Shown: positions 49,850 through 62,288 of the stretch, piece by piece | Numbering within the stretch: position 1 is the stretch's first letter | Layout: the number at the start of each line of letters is the position of its first letter | NCBI RefSeq assembly: GCF_009741445.1 | Contig: NZ_CP046507.1 | Coordinates: 2,728,001-2,792,000, forward strand | Origin: Mycobacterium avium subsp. avium | GTDB taxonomy: Bacteria; Actinomycetota; Actinomycetes; Mycobacteriales; Mycobacteriaceae | Reading direction: 5' to 3' | DNA length: 64,000 nucleotides | The notes under the pieces: generated by a model | Database searches by the model: none | The model's input: the letters and a program-made list of their open reading frames with translations, nothing else | What the model was told of the DNA's origin: nothing | Translations under genes and position numbers: made by a program

Positions 49850-50116
49850 TCAGTCGGCGGCTTGCCCGGCCGCCACGATGTTGACGGTCTTGCGGCCGCG
49901 CTTGATGCCGAATTCGACGGCGCCGGCCTGCTTGGCGAACAACGTGTCGTCGCCGCCGCGGCCGACGCCGGTGCCCGGGTGGAACTTGGTGCCGCGCTGG
50001 CGGACGATGATCTCGCCGGCCTTGACGATCTGGCCGCCGAACCGCTTCACCCCGAGCCGCTGCGCGGCGGAATCCCGGCCGTTGCGCGAGCTGGAAGCGC
50101 CCTTCTTGTGTGCCAT
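49850..50116 (-). CDS. rpmA: 50S ribosomal protein L27
   Basis: 88 residues, begins [16 protein letters not shown], as usual for bL27 of actinobacteria without a cleavable N-terminal extension, and contains [20 protein letters not shown] and [11 protein letters not shown]27 lies at the peptidyl-transferase centre of the 50S subunit. Start ATG 50116, 17 bases after rplU. Orthologue of Rv2441c. Confidence 0.96.
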   Translation of the reverse strand: MAHKKGASSSRNGRDSAAQRLGVKRFGGQIVKAGEIIVRQRGTKFHPGTGVGRGGDDTLFAKQAGAVEFGIKRGRKTVNIVAAGQAAD

Positions 50117-50133
50117 GTCTGTCGCCTCCCGAG

Positions 50134-50445
50134 CTACTTGATACCGGTGACCTTGAGGACCGTCAGCTGCTGACGGTGTCCCTGACGCTTGTGGTAGCCG
50201 GTCTTGTTCCTGAACTTGTGAATGCGGATCTTGGGGCCCTTGGTGTGCTCGAGCACCTCGCCGGTGACCGCGACCTTGGCCAGCGCGGCGGCGTCGCTGG
50301 TCACCTTGGCGCCGTCGACCACCAGGGCGACCGGCAGCGACACGTTCGAACCCGGCTCGGAGTCGAGCTTCTCGACTTTGACCACGTCCCCGACGGCGAC
50401 CTTGTACTGCTTGCCGCCCGTCTTGACGATTGCGTAGGTCGCCAT
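50134..50445 (-). CDS. rplU: 50S ribosomal protein L21
   Basis: 103 residues, the standard length of bL21: [16 protein letters not shown] at the start, and the rRNA-binding tail [15 protein letters not shown] near the end. ATG 50445 follows AAGAAGGAGCAGGAGC; the open frame extends upstream to 50604 but that stretch is the leader, not protein. First gene of the rplU-rpmA-obg-proB operon. A promoter candidate lies about 160 bases upstream, leaving a long untranslated leader. Orthologue of Rv2442c. Confidence 0.96.
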   Translation of the reverse strand: MATYAIVKTGGKQYKVAVGDVVKVEKLDSEPGSNVSLPVALVVDGAKVTSDAAALAKVAVTGEVLEHTKGPKIRIHKFRNKTGYHKRQGHRQQLTVLKVTGIK

Positions 50446-50603
50446 CGTTGCTCCTGCTCCTTCTTGTAGCCGCCGCTCGGCGCGTCGCGCGCGAACCAGC
50501 CGCGGTGCACGTGGTGGGTCTGGGTTGCGGGCCTGCGCCGATTCCCGGGGAAGTCCCGCTGCCGCCGGCCAAAGTAGCCACCCGGCCCGACGACAACTGT
50601 CCA

Positions 50604-50633
50604 AGGGTACGTGACCAGCGGCTACAGGGTCAA
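50604..50633 (-). promoter_or_regulatory. Sigma-A-type promoter candidate for rplU-rpmA-obg-proB
   Basis: On the minus strand TTGACC (50633-50628), an 18-base spacer and TACCCT (50609-50604) form a good mycobacterial housekeeping promoter. Transcription would begin near 50597, giving a leader of about 150 bases before rplU. It lies just downstream of the rne stop, where a new transcript for ribosomal proteins is expected. Confidence 0.6.
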
Positions 50634-50655
50634 ACCGGGCACCCCGGCGCGGCGC

Positions 50656-53496
50656 TCAGTCCGCGTGGATCGGCGGTCCGGCCGGCCGGCCGGCCGCGCG
50701 CCGACGCCGTGGCCGGCCGAGGGCCGAAACGCCCGGGCGCTCGGCCGCCGGGTCCCGCTGGTCTTCGGAATCGTCGGAATCCTCCGAGTCGTCGGAATCG
50801 TCGGAGTCCTCGGTGTCCAGGTCGTCGTCGTCCAGCTCGAGGTCCTCGTCGTCGTCGCCCAGATCTTCCTCGTCGTCGATGTCCTCGTCATCGAGGTCCT
50901 CATCATCGGAGTCGTCGGAGTCGTCGGAGTCCTCGTCGTCGTCCTCGGTGTCCTCGAGGTCCTCGGTGTCCTCGGCCGCTTCGAGCTCCTCGGCGCGCGC
51001 CGCCTTCTTCCGCTCGAGCTCGTCACCGGCCTCCTCGGCGGCGGATTCGTCCTCGTCGGAAGCCGCCTGCGTGGACGAGCCGGCGGCCATCGCCTTGAAC
51101 ATCGGATGCTCGCCGGGCGAGTGGACCGGCACCTTGGCCACCACCGGCTCCTCGGCCTTGCTCTTCTTGCGCCGGCCGCGGCGCCCCCCGGACTCGGACT
51201 TCCGCCCGTTCGACGGGGCCGAGTCCACCGGGTCGGCGTGCAGCAGGATGCCACGGCCGCCGCAGTTGGGGCAGGACGTCGAGAAGGCCTCCACCAGCCC
51301 GGTGCCCAACCGCTTGCGGGTCAGCTGCACCAACCCGAGCGACGTCACCTCCGACACCTGATGACGGGTGCGGTCGCGGGCCAGCGCCTCGGTCAGCCGG
51401 CGCAGCACCAGGTCGCGGTTGGACTCCAGCACCATGTCGATGAAGTCGATGACCACGATGCCGCCGATGTCGCGCAGCCGCAGCTGGCGCACGATCTCCT
51501 CGACCGCCTCGAGGTTGTTCTTGGTCACCGTCTGCTCCAGGTTGCCCCCCGAGCCGGTGAACTTGCCGGTGTTGACGTCGATCACCGTCATGGCCTCGGT
51601 CCGGTCGATCACCAGCGTGCCGCCCGACGGCAGCCACACCTTGCGGTCCATCGCCTTGGCGAGTTGTTCGTCGATGCGGTGCACCGCGAACACGTCCGGC
51701 CCCGGCGTGCCGTCCGGGCCGGTGGCCGGCTCGTACTTGGTGACCTTCGAAACCAGGTCCGGCGCAACGGAATTCACGTATTCGTTGATGGTGTTCCAGG
51801 CGTCGTCGCCGGAGACGATCAGGCCGGCGAAGTCCTCGTTGAACAGGTCGCGGATGACCTTGACCAACACATCGGGCTCTTCGTAGAGCGCCACCGCCGC
51901 GCCGGCCGCCTTCTCCTTGATCTCGATCGCCTTGGCCTCGATCTGCTTCCAGCGCTCCTGCAGCCGGGTGACGTCGCCGCGGATGTCGTCCTCTTTGACA
52001 CCCTCGGACGCGGTCCGGATGATCACCCCGGCGTCCGACGGCACCACCTCGCGCAGGATCTCCTTGAGCCGCTGGCGTTCGGTGTCGGGCAGCTTGCGGC
52101 TGATGCCCGTCGAGGACGCCCCCGGCACGTAAACCAGGTAGCGGCCCGCCAACGACACCTGCGTGGTGAGCCGGGCGCCCTTGTGCCCGACCGGATCCTT
52201 GCTGACCTGGACGACGACGTAGTCGCCGGGTTTGAGCGCCTGCTCGATCTTGCGGTCGGATCCGCCCAACCCTGCGGCCTCCCAGTTGACCTCGCCGGCG
52301 TAGAGCACCCCGTTGCGGCCGCGGCCGATGTCGACGAAGGCCGCCTCCATCGAGGGCAGCACGTTCTGCACGATGCCCAGGTAGATATTGCCCACCAGGG
52401 ACGCCGAAGCGGCCGAGGTGACGAAGTGCTCGACCACGATGCCGTCCTCGAGCACCGCGATCTGGGTGTACCGCGAGCCCTGATGCGGCGGCTCGGTGCG
52501 GATCCGGTCGCGCACCACCATGACCCGTTCGACGGCCTCGCGACGCGCCAGGAATTCGGCCTCGGTCAGCACCGGGGGGCGGCGCCGGCCGGCGTCGCGG
52601 CCGTCCCGGCGTCGTTGCCGCTTGGCCTCCAACCGGGTCGAGCCGTCGATGCCCTTGATCTCGCTGCTCGAGCTGCCGTTGCCGTCGTCCCCGCCGTTTT
52701 TGCCGTTGCGGGGAGGCCGCTCGTGCACGACGGTGTTGGGCGGATCGTCGGGCGAGGGCCCGTCCTCGTTGTCGTCGCCGGACCCGGATTTGCGGCGCCG
52801 GCGCCGGCGGCGGCGGCGATTACCGCCGTCGGCCGAGCCGTCGTCACCGGTGTCGGAGTCGTCGGCGTCCTCGGCGTCCTGGCTGTCGGAGTCGTCGTCG
52901 CCGTCCGACTGGCCGCCCTTCTTGCCCCGGTTTTGCGGCTCGTCGTCGTCGCCGTCGCCCGGCCCGTCGGATCCGCCCTGCTCGCCGCGGCCCCGCCCGC
53001 GGCCGCGACGGCCGCGGCGGCGCCGCCGGCTGGACGGCCGGTCGGCCTGCTCGTCGTCGTCGCCGTCGGAGTCGTCGGAGTCGGCGGTCTCGTCGGCATC
53101 GCCGTCGTCGTCGCTGCTTTCCAGCGGCTGCGGCGCGACGAACAGCGGCATGTAATGCGGCCGCTCGGTAGCGTCGGGGGTTTCCAGCAGCAGCCGGGAT
53201 TCGGGTTCGCCGGTGATCCCGGCGTCCGGTCCGCCGCTCGCCGCGTCCTCGGCAGCCGGCTCCGGTTCTGCCGACGGCTGGGCGGCGAGCAGGTCACGCA
53301 CCCGGACCGCGTCCTCGCGGTCCACCGTGGAGTGCGCGCTGCGCACGCGGCCGTCCAGCTCGCTGAGCGCGTCCAGCACCCGCTTGCTGGTGGTTCCCAG
53401 CGTTCGGGCCAGCGAATGAACTCTCAAACGGTCGGGCAGGTCCCCGGACCGGGTCGATTCTTCTGATGGGTCTGCAGTCGGTGCACCGTCTACCAC
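50656..53496 (-). CDS. rne: Ribonuclease E/G
   Basis: 946 residues. The N-terminal third (~1-330) is low-complexity, alternating acidic and Arg-rich blocks. An S1-like RNA-binding domain starts near 367 (GNIYLGIVQNVLPSMEAAF). The catalytic core follows, with metal-binding acidic residues in VIDVNTGKFTGSG (~636) and GGIVVIDFIDMV (~680), and the zinc-link CPNCGGRG near 742. A highly acidic Asp/Ser/Glu tail precedes a short basic C-terminus. RNase E starts most mRNA decay and processes rRNA. Start is GTG 53496 (reading MVDGAPTADPSEEST). Length and layout match Rv2444c. The upstream leader is long and structured, as expected for an autoregulated gene. Confidence 0.94.
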   Translation of the reverse strand: MVDGAPTADPSEESTRSGDLPDRLRVHSLARTLGTTSKRVLDALSELDGRVRSAHSTVDREDAVRVRDLLAAQPSAEPEPAAEDAASGGPDAGITGEPESRLLLETPDATERPHYMPLFVAPQPLESSDDDGDADETADSDDSDGDDDEQADRPSSRRRRRGRRGRGRGRGEQGGSDGPGDGDDDEPQNRGKKGGQSDGDDDSDSQDAEDADDSDTGDDGSADGGNRRRRRRRRRKSGSGDDNEDGPSPDDPPNTVVHERPPRNGKNGGDDGNGSSSSEIKGIDGSTRLEAKRQRRRDGRDAGRRRPPVLTEAEFLARREAVERVMVVRDRIRTEPPHQGSRYTQIAVLEDGIVVEHFVTSAASASLVGNIYLGIVQNVLPSMEAAFVDIGRGRNGVLYAGEVNWEAAGLGGSDRKIEQALKPGDYVVVQVSKDPVGHKGARLTTQVSLAGRYLVYVPGASSTGISRKLPDTERQRLKEILREVVPSDAGVIIRTASEGVKEDDIRGDVTRLQERWKQIEAKAIEIKEKAAGAAVALYEEPDVLVKVIRDLFNEDFAGLIVSGDDAWNTINEYVNSVAPDLVSKVTKYEPATGPDGTPGPDVFAVHRIDEQLAKAMDRKVWLPSGGTLVIDRTEAMTVIDVNTGKFTGSGGNLEQTVTKNNLEAVEEIVRQLRLRDIGGIVVIDFIDMVLESNRDLVLRRLTEALARDRTRHQVSEVTSLGLVQLTRKRLGTGLVEAFSTSCPNCGGRGILLHADPVDSAPSNGRKSESGGRRGRRKKSKAEEPVVAKVPVHSPGEHPMFKAMAAGSSTQAASDEDESAAEEAGDELERKKAARAEELEAAEDTEDLEDTEDDDEDSDDSDDSDDEDLDDEDIDDEEDLGDDDEDLELDDDDLDTEDSDDSDDSEDSDDSEDQRDPAAERPGVSALGRPRRRRAAGRPAGPPIHAD
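50760..50995. repeat. Simple-sequence stretch coding the acidic tail of RNase E
   Basis: Repeats of TCGTCGGAGTCC, TCGTCGTCC and TCCTCGGTG-type units cover most of this segment. On the coding strand they are GAC/GAG/TCC codons giving runs of Asp, Glu and Ser. Repeat-driven length change between strains is likely here. Confidence 0.75.
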
Positions 53497-53835
53497 GTAT
53501 TCTCCTCAAGCCCCCGGGCGCGTCGTTGCGACGCGGCCACGCGAGGGCTTCGCTATGGGCCCGGGTCACTTCTCCCGGGCTTGTGATGGTCTCGCCCCGA
53601 GCGGCTCGGTAGAACCCACTCGGCGCCGTGCTGAATGACGGCCTGACACGCAGCGAACCAAGGCGACGGGGCTATGGTCGCGCTTGTCCAAGTCTTCATT
53701 CGGGTGTCTGACGCCGGTCCGGCGACGTTCACCCGAGATCAGTATCCCACATCACGGCACCGGCCCACCCGCACCTGAGGCCGCCGGCTCGGGCGGAACC
53801 GCCCGCCCCCGGCAGGCGGCGGCATCGCCGCAGCT
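53497..53835 (-). other. Intergenic region between ndk and rne (rne leader)
   Basis: 339 bases without a supported gene. A perfect stem GCCCGGG/CCCGGGC with an 8-base loop lies at 53559-53580, about 63 bases before the rne start. The rest is GC-rich with several short inverted repeats near the ndk end (for example around 53800). Long structured leaders are usual for rne, whose product cuts its own message. A promoter must lie here or in ndk; I could not choose one confidently. Confidence 0.55.
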
Positions 53836-54246
53836 CTAGGCGTCGGGAAACCAGAGCCCGATTTCCCGTTTCGCCGACTCGACCGAATCGGACCCGTGCA
53901 CCAGGTTGAACTGCGTCTCCAACCCGAAATCGCCCCGGATGGTGCCGGGAATCGCCTTCTCCACCGGGTCGGTTCCCCCGGCGAGCTGCCGGAACGCCGC
54001 GATCGCCCGCGGCCCCTCGACGATGGCCGCGACCACCGGACCGGAGGTGATGAACTCCAGCAACGACGCGAAGAACGGCTTGCCCTCGTGCTCCGCGTAA
54101 TGCTGGGCGGCCAGATCTTGGCTGACGTGCCGCAGCTCCAGCGCGACGAGGGTGAGGCCCTTCCGCTCGATCCGGCCGATGATCTCCCCCACCAGCTGCC
54201 GCTGGACGCCGTCCGGCTTGATCAGTACCAATGTCCGTTCGGTCAC
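53836..54246 (-). CDS. ndk: Nucleoside diphosphate kinase
   Basis: 136 residues. [22 protein letters not shown] begins the ferredoxin-like fold (split here at Lys10 of the phosphate site), with RNA/nucleotide residues in EGPRAI and the phosphohistidine His117 in NLVHGSD. Ndk equalises nucleoside triphosphate pools by transferring phosphate through that histidine. Start ATG 54246; 40 bases downstream of the Rv2446c-like gene. Same length as M. tuberculosis NdkA (Rv2445c). Confidence 0.96.
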   Translation of the reverse strand: MTERTLVLIKPDGVQRQLVGEIIGRIERKGLTLVALELRHVSQDLAAQHYAEHEGKPFFASLLEFITSGPVVAAIVEGPRAIAAFRQLAGGTDPVEKAIPGTIRGDFGLETQFNLVHGSDSVESAKREIGLWFPDA

Positions 54247-54286
54247 GGCGGACAGCGTACATAACCAGCTGGCCAGACGCCGGGCG

Positions 54287-54664
54287 TCATCCCTGCCGGC
54301 GGCGGACCTCGGCGCGGAAGTAGGCGATCAGCGCCCACAGCCCGGTGAACAGCACACCGATGAACCCCACCCCCGGGTACACGGCGAAGCCGGCCAGCAG
54401 GATCGCCTGCGCACCCAGGTTGACCCAGATCGCCCACGGTCTGCGCTGCACCCCGGCCAGCAGCACCAGCAGAACGGCCAGCCCGATCAGATAGCCCAGC
54501 GACACCCGCGTCAGCCCGCCGCCGACCGCGCCCACCACCGGGATCGCCAGCAGCACGACGATGGCCTCCAGGATCAGGGTGGCGGCCATCACCGCGCCGA
54601 AGCTGCGCCACGGGTCGGCCGCGCCGCGCTGCTGCGGGCCTTCGGGTGGGTCGGGCCGGGTCAT
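54287..54664 (-). CDS. DUF4233 membrane protein (Rv2446c orthologue)
   Basis: 125 residues with four predicted membrane helices (about 20-44, 48-66, 70-90, 92-112) and a basic C-terminus (RAEVRRRQG). Function unknown. ATG 54664 overlaps the folC stop (ATGA), so it is co-translated with folC. The folC-DUF4233-ndk order is conserved across mycobacteria, but no enzymatic motif links it to folate. Confidence 0.88.
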   Translation of the reverse strand: MTRPDPPEGPQQRGAADPWRSFGAVMAATLILEAIVVLLAIPVVGAVGGGLTRVSLGYLIGLAVLLVLLAGVQRRPWAIWVNLGAQAILLAGFAVYPGVGFIGVLFTGLWALIAYFRAEVRRRQG

Positions 54665-56114
54665 TGCGGATCACGACCGAACAGGGTTCGCGCCGCGCCG
54701 GCGGTGACCACCGAGCCGGTGATGACGATCCCGGTCCCGGCGAAGTCCTCGGCCTGCCCGTCCACCAACCCGTCCCGGACGGCGTCGTCGACCAGCGCGG
54801 TCGCGACGTCGATGGCGTCGCTGAGGTTCTCGGCGGTGCTCACCCGATCGGGGCCGAACTGCTCGCGCGCCGCCAGGGCCAGCGACTCGACGTCGAGCGC
54901 CCGCGGGGACCCGTTGTGGGTGACCACCACGGAGTGGAACACCGGCTGCAGCGCGGCCAGGATGCCGTCGACGTCCTTGTCGGCGAGGACGCTGAGCACG
55001 CCGACCAGGAAGCGGAAGTCGAATTCGTCGGCCAGCGTGCGCGCCAGGGCCGCCGCGCCGGCGGGATTGTGCGCGGCGTCGATGAAAACCGTTGGGGCGC
55101 GGCGCATTCGCTCAAGCCGGCCGGGGCTTGTGACGGCGGCGAAACCGGCACGAACGGCGTCGACGTCGAGCTGGCGCTGGGCGCCGGCGCCGAAGAACGC
55201 CTCGACCGCCGCCAGGGCCAGCGCGGCGTTGTGCACCTGGTGCTCGCCGTGCAGCGGCAGGTAGACGTCGGAATACACCCCGCCCAGCCCCTGCAGCTGC
55301 AGCAGCTGCCCGCCGATCGCGACCTGCCGGCCCAGCACCGCGAACTCCGAGCCCGCGCGGGCCACCGCGGCGTCGGCCTGCACGCACTGCGCCAACAGCA
55401 CCTCCATCACCTCCGGCGGCTGCTGGGCGATGACCGCGACGGTGTCGGGTGCCCCCGCGGGCGCCCGGGTGATGATGCCGGCCTTCTCCCCGGCAATCCC
55501 GGCGAGATCGTGGCCCAGGTAGTCGACGTGGTCGATGGAGATCGGGGTGATGACCGCGACCGGGGCGTTGACCACGTTGGTGGCGTCCCAGCGTCCCCCC
55601 ATGCCCACCTCGACCACGGCGACGTCGACCGGGGCGTCGGCGAACGCGGCGAACGCCATCGCGGTGAGCACCTCGAACTTACTCATCGCCGGTCCCCCGG
55701 CGGCTTGCGATTGCTGATCGACCATCTGCACGAACGGCTCGATTTCGCGGTAGGTGTCGACATACCGGGCCGGGCTGATCGGCTTGGCGTCGATCGAGAT
55801 GCGCTCCACCGCGGATTGCAGGTGCGGGCTGGTGGTGCGCCCGGTGCGCCGGTGCAGCGCGGTGACCAGCGCGTCGATCATCCGGGCCACCGAGGTCTTG
55901 CCGTTGGTGCCCGCGACGTGGATGGACGGGTAGGCGCGCTGCGGCGAGCCCAACAGGTCCAGCAGTGCGCTGATCCGGGTCAGGCTGGGCTCGATCTTGG
56001 TCTCCGGCCAGCGCTGGTCCAGCAGGTGTTCGACCTGCAGCAGCGCGGCGATCTCGTCCGGGGTGGGGACCGGGTCGGGAACGTCGTGCTCCGGCGCCCA
56101 GTCGGGCGGCTCGG

Positions 56115-56118
<4 letters not shown>
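54661..56118 (-). CDS. folC: Folylpolyglutamate/dihydrofolate synthase
   Basis: 485 residues, Mur-ligase-like fold. The ATP loop [15 protein letters not shown] is at 68-82, with TSPHL, the [14 protein letters not shown] block and [15 protein letters not shown] further on. It adds glutamate to folates (and may convert dihydropteroate to dihydrofolate). ATG 56118 overlaps the valS stop (ATGA); the frame upstream to 56655 is antisense-like across valS. Length equals Rv2447c within a few residues. Confidence 0.94.
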
Positions 56119-58763
<2,645 letters not shown>

Positions 58764-58821
58764 CCGTCAATTCTAGGGAGCGACGTTTACCTTCATGTAA
58801 GTGCCCGAACCGTGCGCCGGG

Positions 58822-60081
58822 TCACCCGGCGAGCCGGTCGACCTGCAAGGACACGCCCGCGCCGGGGAATCGGTCCAGCAGCGCGTCGCCCATTGCGGCC
58901 GCGGGGGTGAGAACCCCGTACAGCTGCGGGAGCTTGTCGCGGTCGAAGGCCAGCGCCAGCCCGCTCTCCCCCAACAGCACCGAGGTCGCCTTGTAGCCGG
59001 GGTCCCCGCGCTGTTCCATCCGGGCCACGTAGCGGGCGCCGCTGGTGGTCGTGGTGTAGGTCTCGATCCGGTAGTAGCCGCGCTCGCGGGCCGACGGGCT
59101 GGGGCCGGTTCCCGGCTTGGGCACGATGCGCTCCACCAGCCGGCGCGGCAGGAAGCGGAAATAGCGGCTGCCCAACCCGAACGTCGCGGCGGCCGTTCCG
59201 CCCACCACCGCGGAGGCCACCGGCGCCAGCGGCGACGAGCCCAGGCTCATGCTTTCGCTGTAACGCAACGACCGACCGTAGGCCCAGTCGAGCAATGCGT
59301 TGCTGCGCCGCACGATCCGGGTGTTGTAGGGCGCCATGACGAAGCCCGCGGTCCACACCCCGGCCAGTTCCGGCGCGATCTGGCGACCCCGTCGGCACGG
59401 CAGATCGGGCTGCGGCCCGACGTCGGGTTCGGCGCCGCGGTCGCTGCTCAACGTGTAGGGGTCGGCGAGCTGGCGCCGGGCCTCGGGATCGCGGGATGCG
59501 GTGTCGAGCACTTCGAGCATCGAGGCGACGGTGCCGCCGGACACCCCGCCGGAGAAGGAACGCACCACCAGGTCGGTGTCGACGAGCTCGCCGGCGCCGT
59601 CATCGCGCGCCGCCCGGTACAGCGCGTACACGCTGAGGTCCGACGGCACCGAATCGAATCCGCAGGCGTGCACGATGCGGGCGCCGGTATCCGCGGCCTG
59701 CTTGTGATAGGAGTCGATGCTGTCCCGGACGAACATCGCCTCTCCGGTCAGGTCGGCGTAGTCGGTGCCGGCGGCCGCGCACGCGGCCACCAGCGGCAGC
59801 CCGTAGCGGGTGTACGGGCCGACCGTGGTGATGACGACCTGGGTGCGGGCCGCCATCTCGTTGAGGGTGGCGGGCGAGCTGGCGTCGGCCTGCAGGACCG
59901 GCCAGGACTGCGCGGCGTCGCCGAGCGAGTCGCGGACGGCATGCAGCTTCTCGGTGGACCTGCCGGCCAGCGCAATCCGCTTGTCCGGTGCCGCCCCGGC
60001 CAGGTACTCGGCGGTGAGCTTGCCGACGAAGCCGGTAGCCCCATACAACACAATGTCGAATTCGCGCGGTGTTGCGGTCAC
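58822..60081 (-). CDS. Saccharopine-dehydrogenase-like oxidoreductase (Rv2449c orthologue)
   Basis: 419 residues. The N-terminal Rossmann motif is VLYGATGFVGKLTAEYL. Family blocks include GLPLVAACAAAGTDYADLTGE and HACGFDSVPSDL. A hydrophobic segment lies near 285-310 (PVASAVVGGTAAATFG). It is related to the mycobacterial trans-acting enoyl reductase Rv2953, but its own substrate is unknown. ATG 60081; the gene is isolated from rpfE upstream by a strong hairpin and lies 58 bases upstream of valS. Membrane or lipid-related work is inferred from the relative only. Confidence 0.85.
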   Translation of the reverse strand: MTATPREFDIVLYGATGFVGKLTAEYLAGAAPDKRIALAGRSTEKLHAVRDSLGDAAQSWPVLQADASSPATLNEMAARTQVVITTVGPYTRYGLPLVAACAAAGTDYADLTGEAMFVRDSIDSYHKQAADTGARIVHACGFDSVPSDLSVYALYRAARDDGAGELVDTDLVVRSFSGGVSGGTVASMLEVLDTASRDPEARRQLADPYTLSSDRGAEPDVGPQPDLPCRRGRQIAPELAGVWTAGFVMAPYNTRIVRRSNALLDWAYGRSLRYSESMSLGSSPLAPVASAVVGGTAAATFGLGSRYFRFLPRRLVERIVPKPGTGPSPSARERGYYRIETYTTTTSGARYVARMEQRGDPGYKATSVLLGESGLALAFDRDKLPQLYGVLTPAAAMGDALLDRFPGAGVSLQVDRLAG

Positions 60082-60103
60082 CGGCCCGACGCTACCCCTG
60101 GAG

Positions 60104-60140
60104 CCAAGAAGTGCCGGGCACTAGGCCCGGCACTTCTTGG
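60104..60140 (-). terminator. Perfect 15-base hairpin after rpfE
   Basis: CCAAGAAGTGCCGGG (60104-60118) and its exact complement (60126-60140) flank a 7-base loop. It begins 10 bases past the rpfE stop in the direction of rpfE transcription and 23 bases before the next start codon. There is no T-run, as is common for mycobacterial terminators. It probably ends rpfE transcription or protects its 3' end. Confidence 0.75.
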
Positions 60141-60150
60141 ATGGCTGGGA

Positions 60151-60887
<737 letters not shown>

Positions 60888-61693
60888 TTTTCGATTACTC
60901 TTCCGTAACCCGTTGTGGGCTAACACGGACCGTAGAAGACGCCGCTGCATTCGTCATCTTCGGAAACTGGATATCTCGTTTCGGTAACGAGCCGATCACG
61001 CCGCGATAGCGCGGGCATTTTCGCAGGTCGTGCGGGCATTTTCGGCGGGAGCTCGCGGATTGCCCGGGCAAACAAATGGTGAGCCGAATCACGCGTATTT
61101 TGTGAGCTGGCGCACCATCGTTTGCCGGGTGGGTAGCCCGATCCGGTGGTGCTTCAACGCATTCGACCCCCACCGATGGGGGTTCGGGAGGATAACGCAG
61201 CGGGCGCCGCAACAGCGCGCGCCACGCCGAGTAGCAGCACATCGTGCGCCCGTACGTCGAGTAGCGCTGTGCTGCATGGTTTTTCGGAAAATAAATTGTC
61301 CACCGGGTACACCGATGCCGCGGTCCGTCGTCATCGTATTACCAATGCCCGCAATAGATTTCACCAAACAGGCAGTGCTGCAGCAGCTTTCATAGGCACC
61401 AAGCGATGCCCACCGTGCACACCGGGTCGCGGGATTCACCGATTCGAATTTGCCACGCCCCGACAGCGTCATGGGTGGGCGGGCCACTTGCAAAACCGTG
61501 GGACGCCGGCACCCGATTCCGACACGTGCATTCAAATCGCCGCTGCCCCAACAGATCACGATGGAAAGCCGGTATGGACGGGCCAGACCGATTCGAAAGG
61601 GAACAATAACGCCGCATTCGCTTGCGCTACCGCATTGATGGCGGCCGCGAATTCGGAGGCAGAGGGGAATTCGCTGAATTCGCCGGCCGATTG
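60888..61693. other. Long intergenic region between rpfE leader and mobA, no gene supported
   Basis: About 0.8 kb with visibly lower GC than its surroundings. Open frames occur on both strands (for example 61146 to 61883 on plus), but they lack a ribosome site, any domain and mycobacterial codon bias, and the plus one runs antisense into mobA. In M. tuberculosis this position holds the small hypothetical genes Rv2451 and Rv2452c; I see no clear counterpart. A hairpin ACCCCCA-CCGA-TGGGGGT lies at 61166-61183. Composition suggests decayed or foreign sequence. Confidence 0.55.
60893..60909 (-). promoter_or_regulatory. MtrA-box-like direct repeat upstream of the rpfE leader
   Basis: On the minus strand GTTACG-GAAGA-GTAATC is a direct repeat with 11-base period. 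It resembles the GTnAC direct repeats bound by the essential regulator MtrA, which controls rpf and cell-wall hydrolase genes in actinobacteria. A similar pair in plus orientation, GTAACG-AGCCG-ATCACG, is at 60984-61000. The candidates are weak individually. Confidence 0.3.
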
Positions 61694-62275
61694 TCAGGCC
61701 CGCGCCTGCGCCAGGGCGCGCAGGTCGGCCTCGGTGTTGACGTTGGCCAGGAACCGCGATTCCGGCAGCACGATCTGCTGGGCGTCGGAGGCGTCGATCA
61801 GGGCTCGCATCGATCGGGCGCCGCCGGCGACCAGCCGGTCGATCCGCTCGGCCAGATCGGTGCGGTACAGCGAGGCAAGGTAGTGACTGCGGCCATCCCA
61901 CGGCAGCACCACCTCGGCATTGGTTTCGGTGGCCAAATGCACCAGGTCGTCGATCAATTCGGGGGACAGCAGCGGCATGTCGACGGCGCAGACGAACGCG
62001 TACCGGGCGCCCGCCTCGGCGGCGGCGCGCAGGCCCCGGCCGGTCGCCGGGAGCGGCCCCTGGCCGCGTATCTCGTCGCGAATGATGCGCGCCGACACCT
62101 CGGGCAACGGTTGCCCCGGGGCAGCCATCACGAAGATCGGGTCGCAGCGCTGGGTGAGCACCCCGACGACGTACTCGAGGAGCGTCGCGGCCCCGCGGGG
62201 CCCCGGCAGGGTGGCCTTGTCGCGGCCCATCCGCCGCGATTCACCGCCGGCAAGCACGATCCCTGCCAGTTGCAT
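61694..62275 (-). CDS. mobA: Molybdenum cofactor guanylyltransferase
   Basis: 193 residues of the nucleotidyltransferase fold: [18 protein letters not shown] near the N-terminus is the MobA GTP-binding signature, followed by [16 protein letters not shown] and the metal-binding VCAVDMPLL. MobA attaches GMP to molybdopterin, giving the dinucleotide cofactor. ATG 62275 is used; GTG 62287, two bases past the korB stop, would add four residues and cannot be excluded. The gene lies directly downstream of korB. Orthologue of Rv2453c. Confidence 0.88.
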   Translation of the reverse strand: MQLAGIVLAGGESRRMGRDKATLPGPRGAATLLEYVVGVLTQRCDPIFVMAAPGQPLPEVSARIIRDEIRGQGPLPATGRGLRAAAEAGARYAFVCAVDMPLLSPELIDDLVHLATETNAEVVLPWDGRSHYLASLYRTDLAERIDRLVAGGARSMRALIDASDAQQIVLPESRFLANVNTEADLRALAQARA

Positions 62276-62288
62276 CGAGTCGGCCACG

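Noticed and set aside
50760..50995. CRISPR-like or satellite repeat
   Set aside because: The repeats are short codon repeats in the rne acidic tail with no spacers; no CRISPR array is visible anywhere in the window.
50611..53466. A 951-codon open frame on the plus strand opposite rne
   Set aside because: It is the mirror of the GC-rich, repeat-rich rne gene, is full of Val/Leu/Gly/Arg runs and has no domain or ribosome site.
61146..61883. A 245-codon plus frame upstream of and into mobA
   Set aside because: No ribosome site, no family resemblance, low-complexity composition and antisense overlap with mobA.
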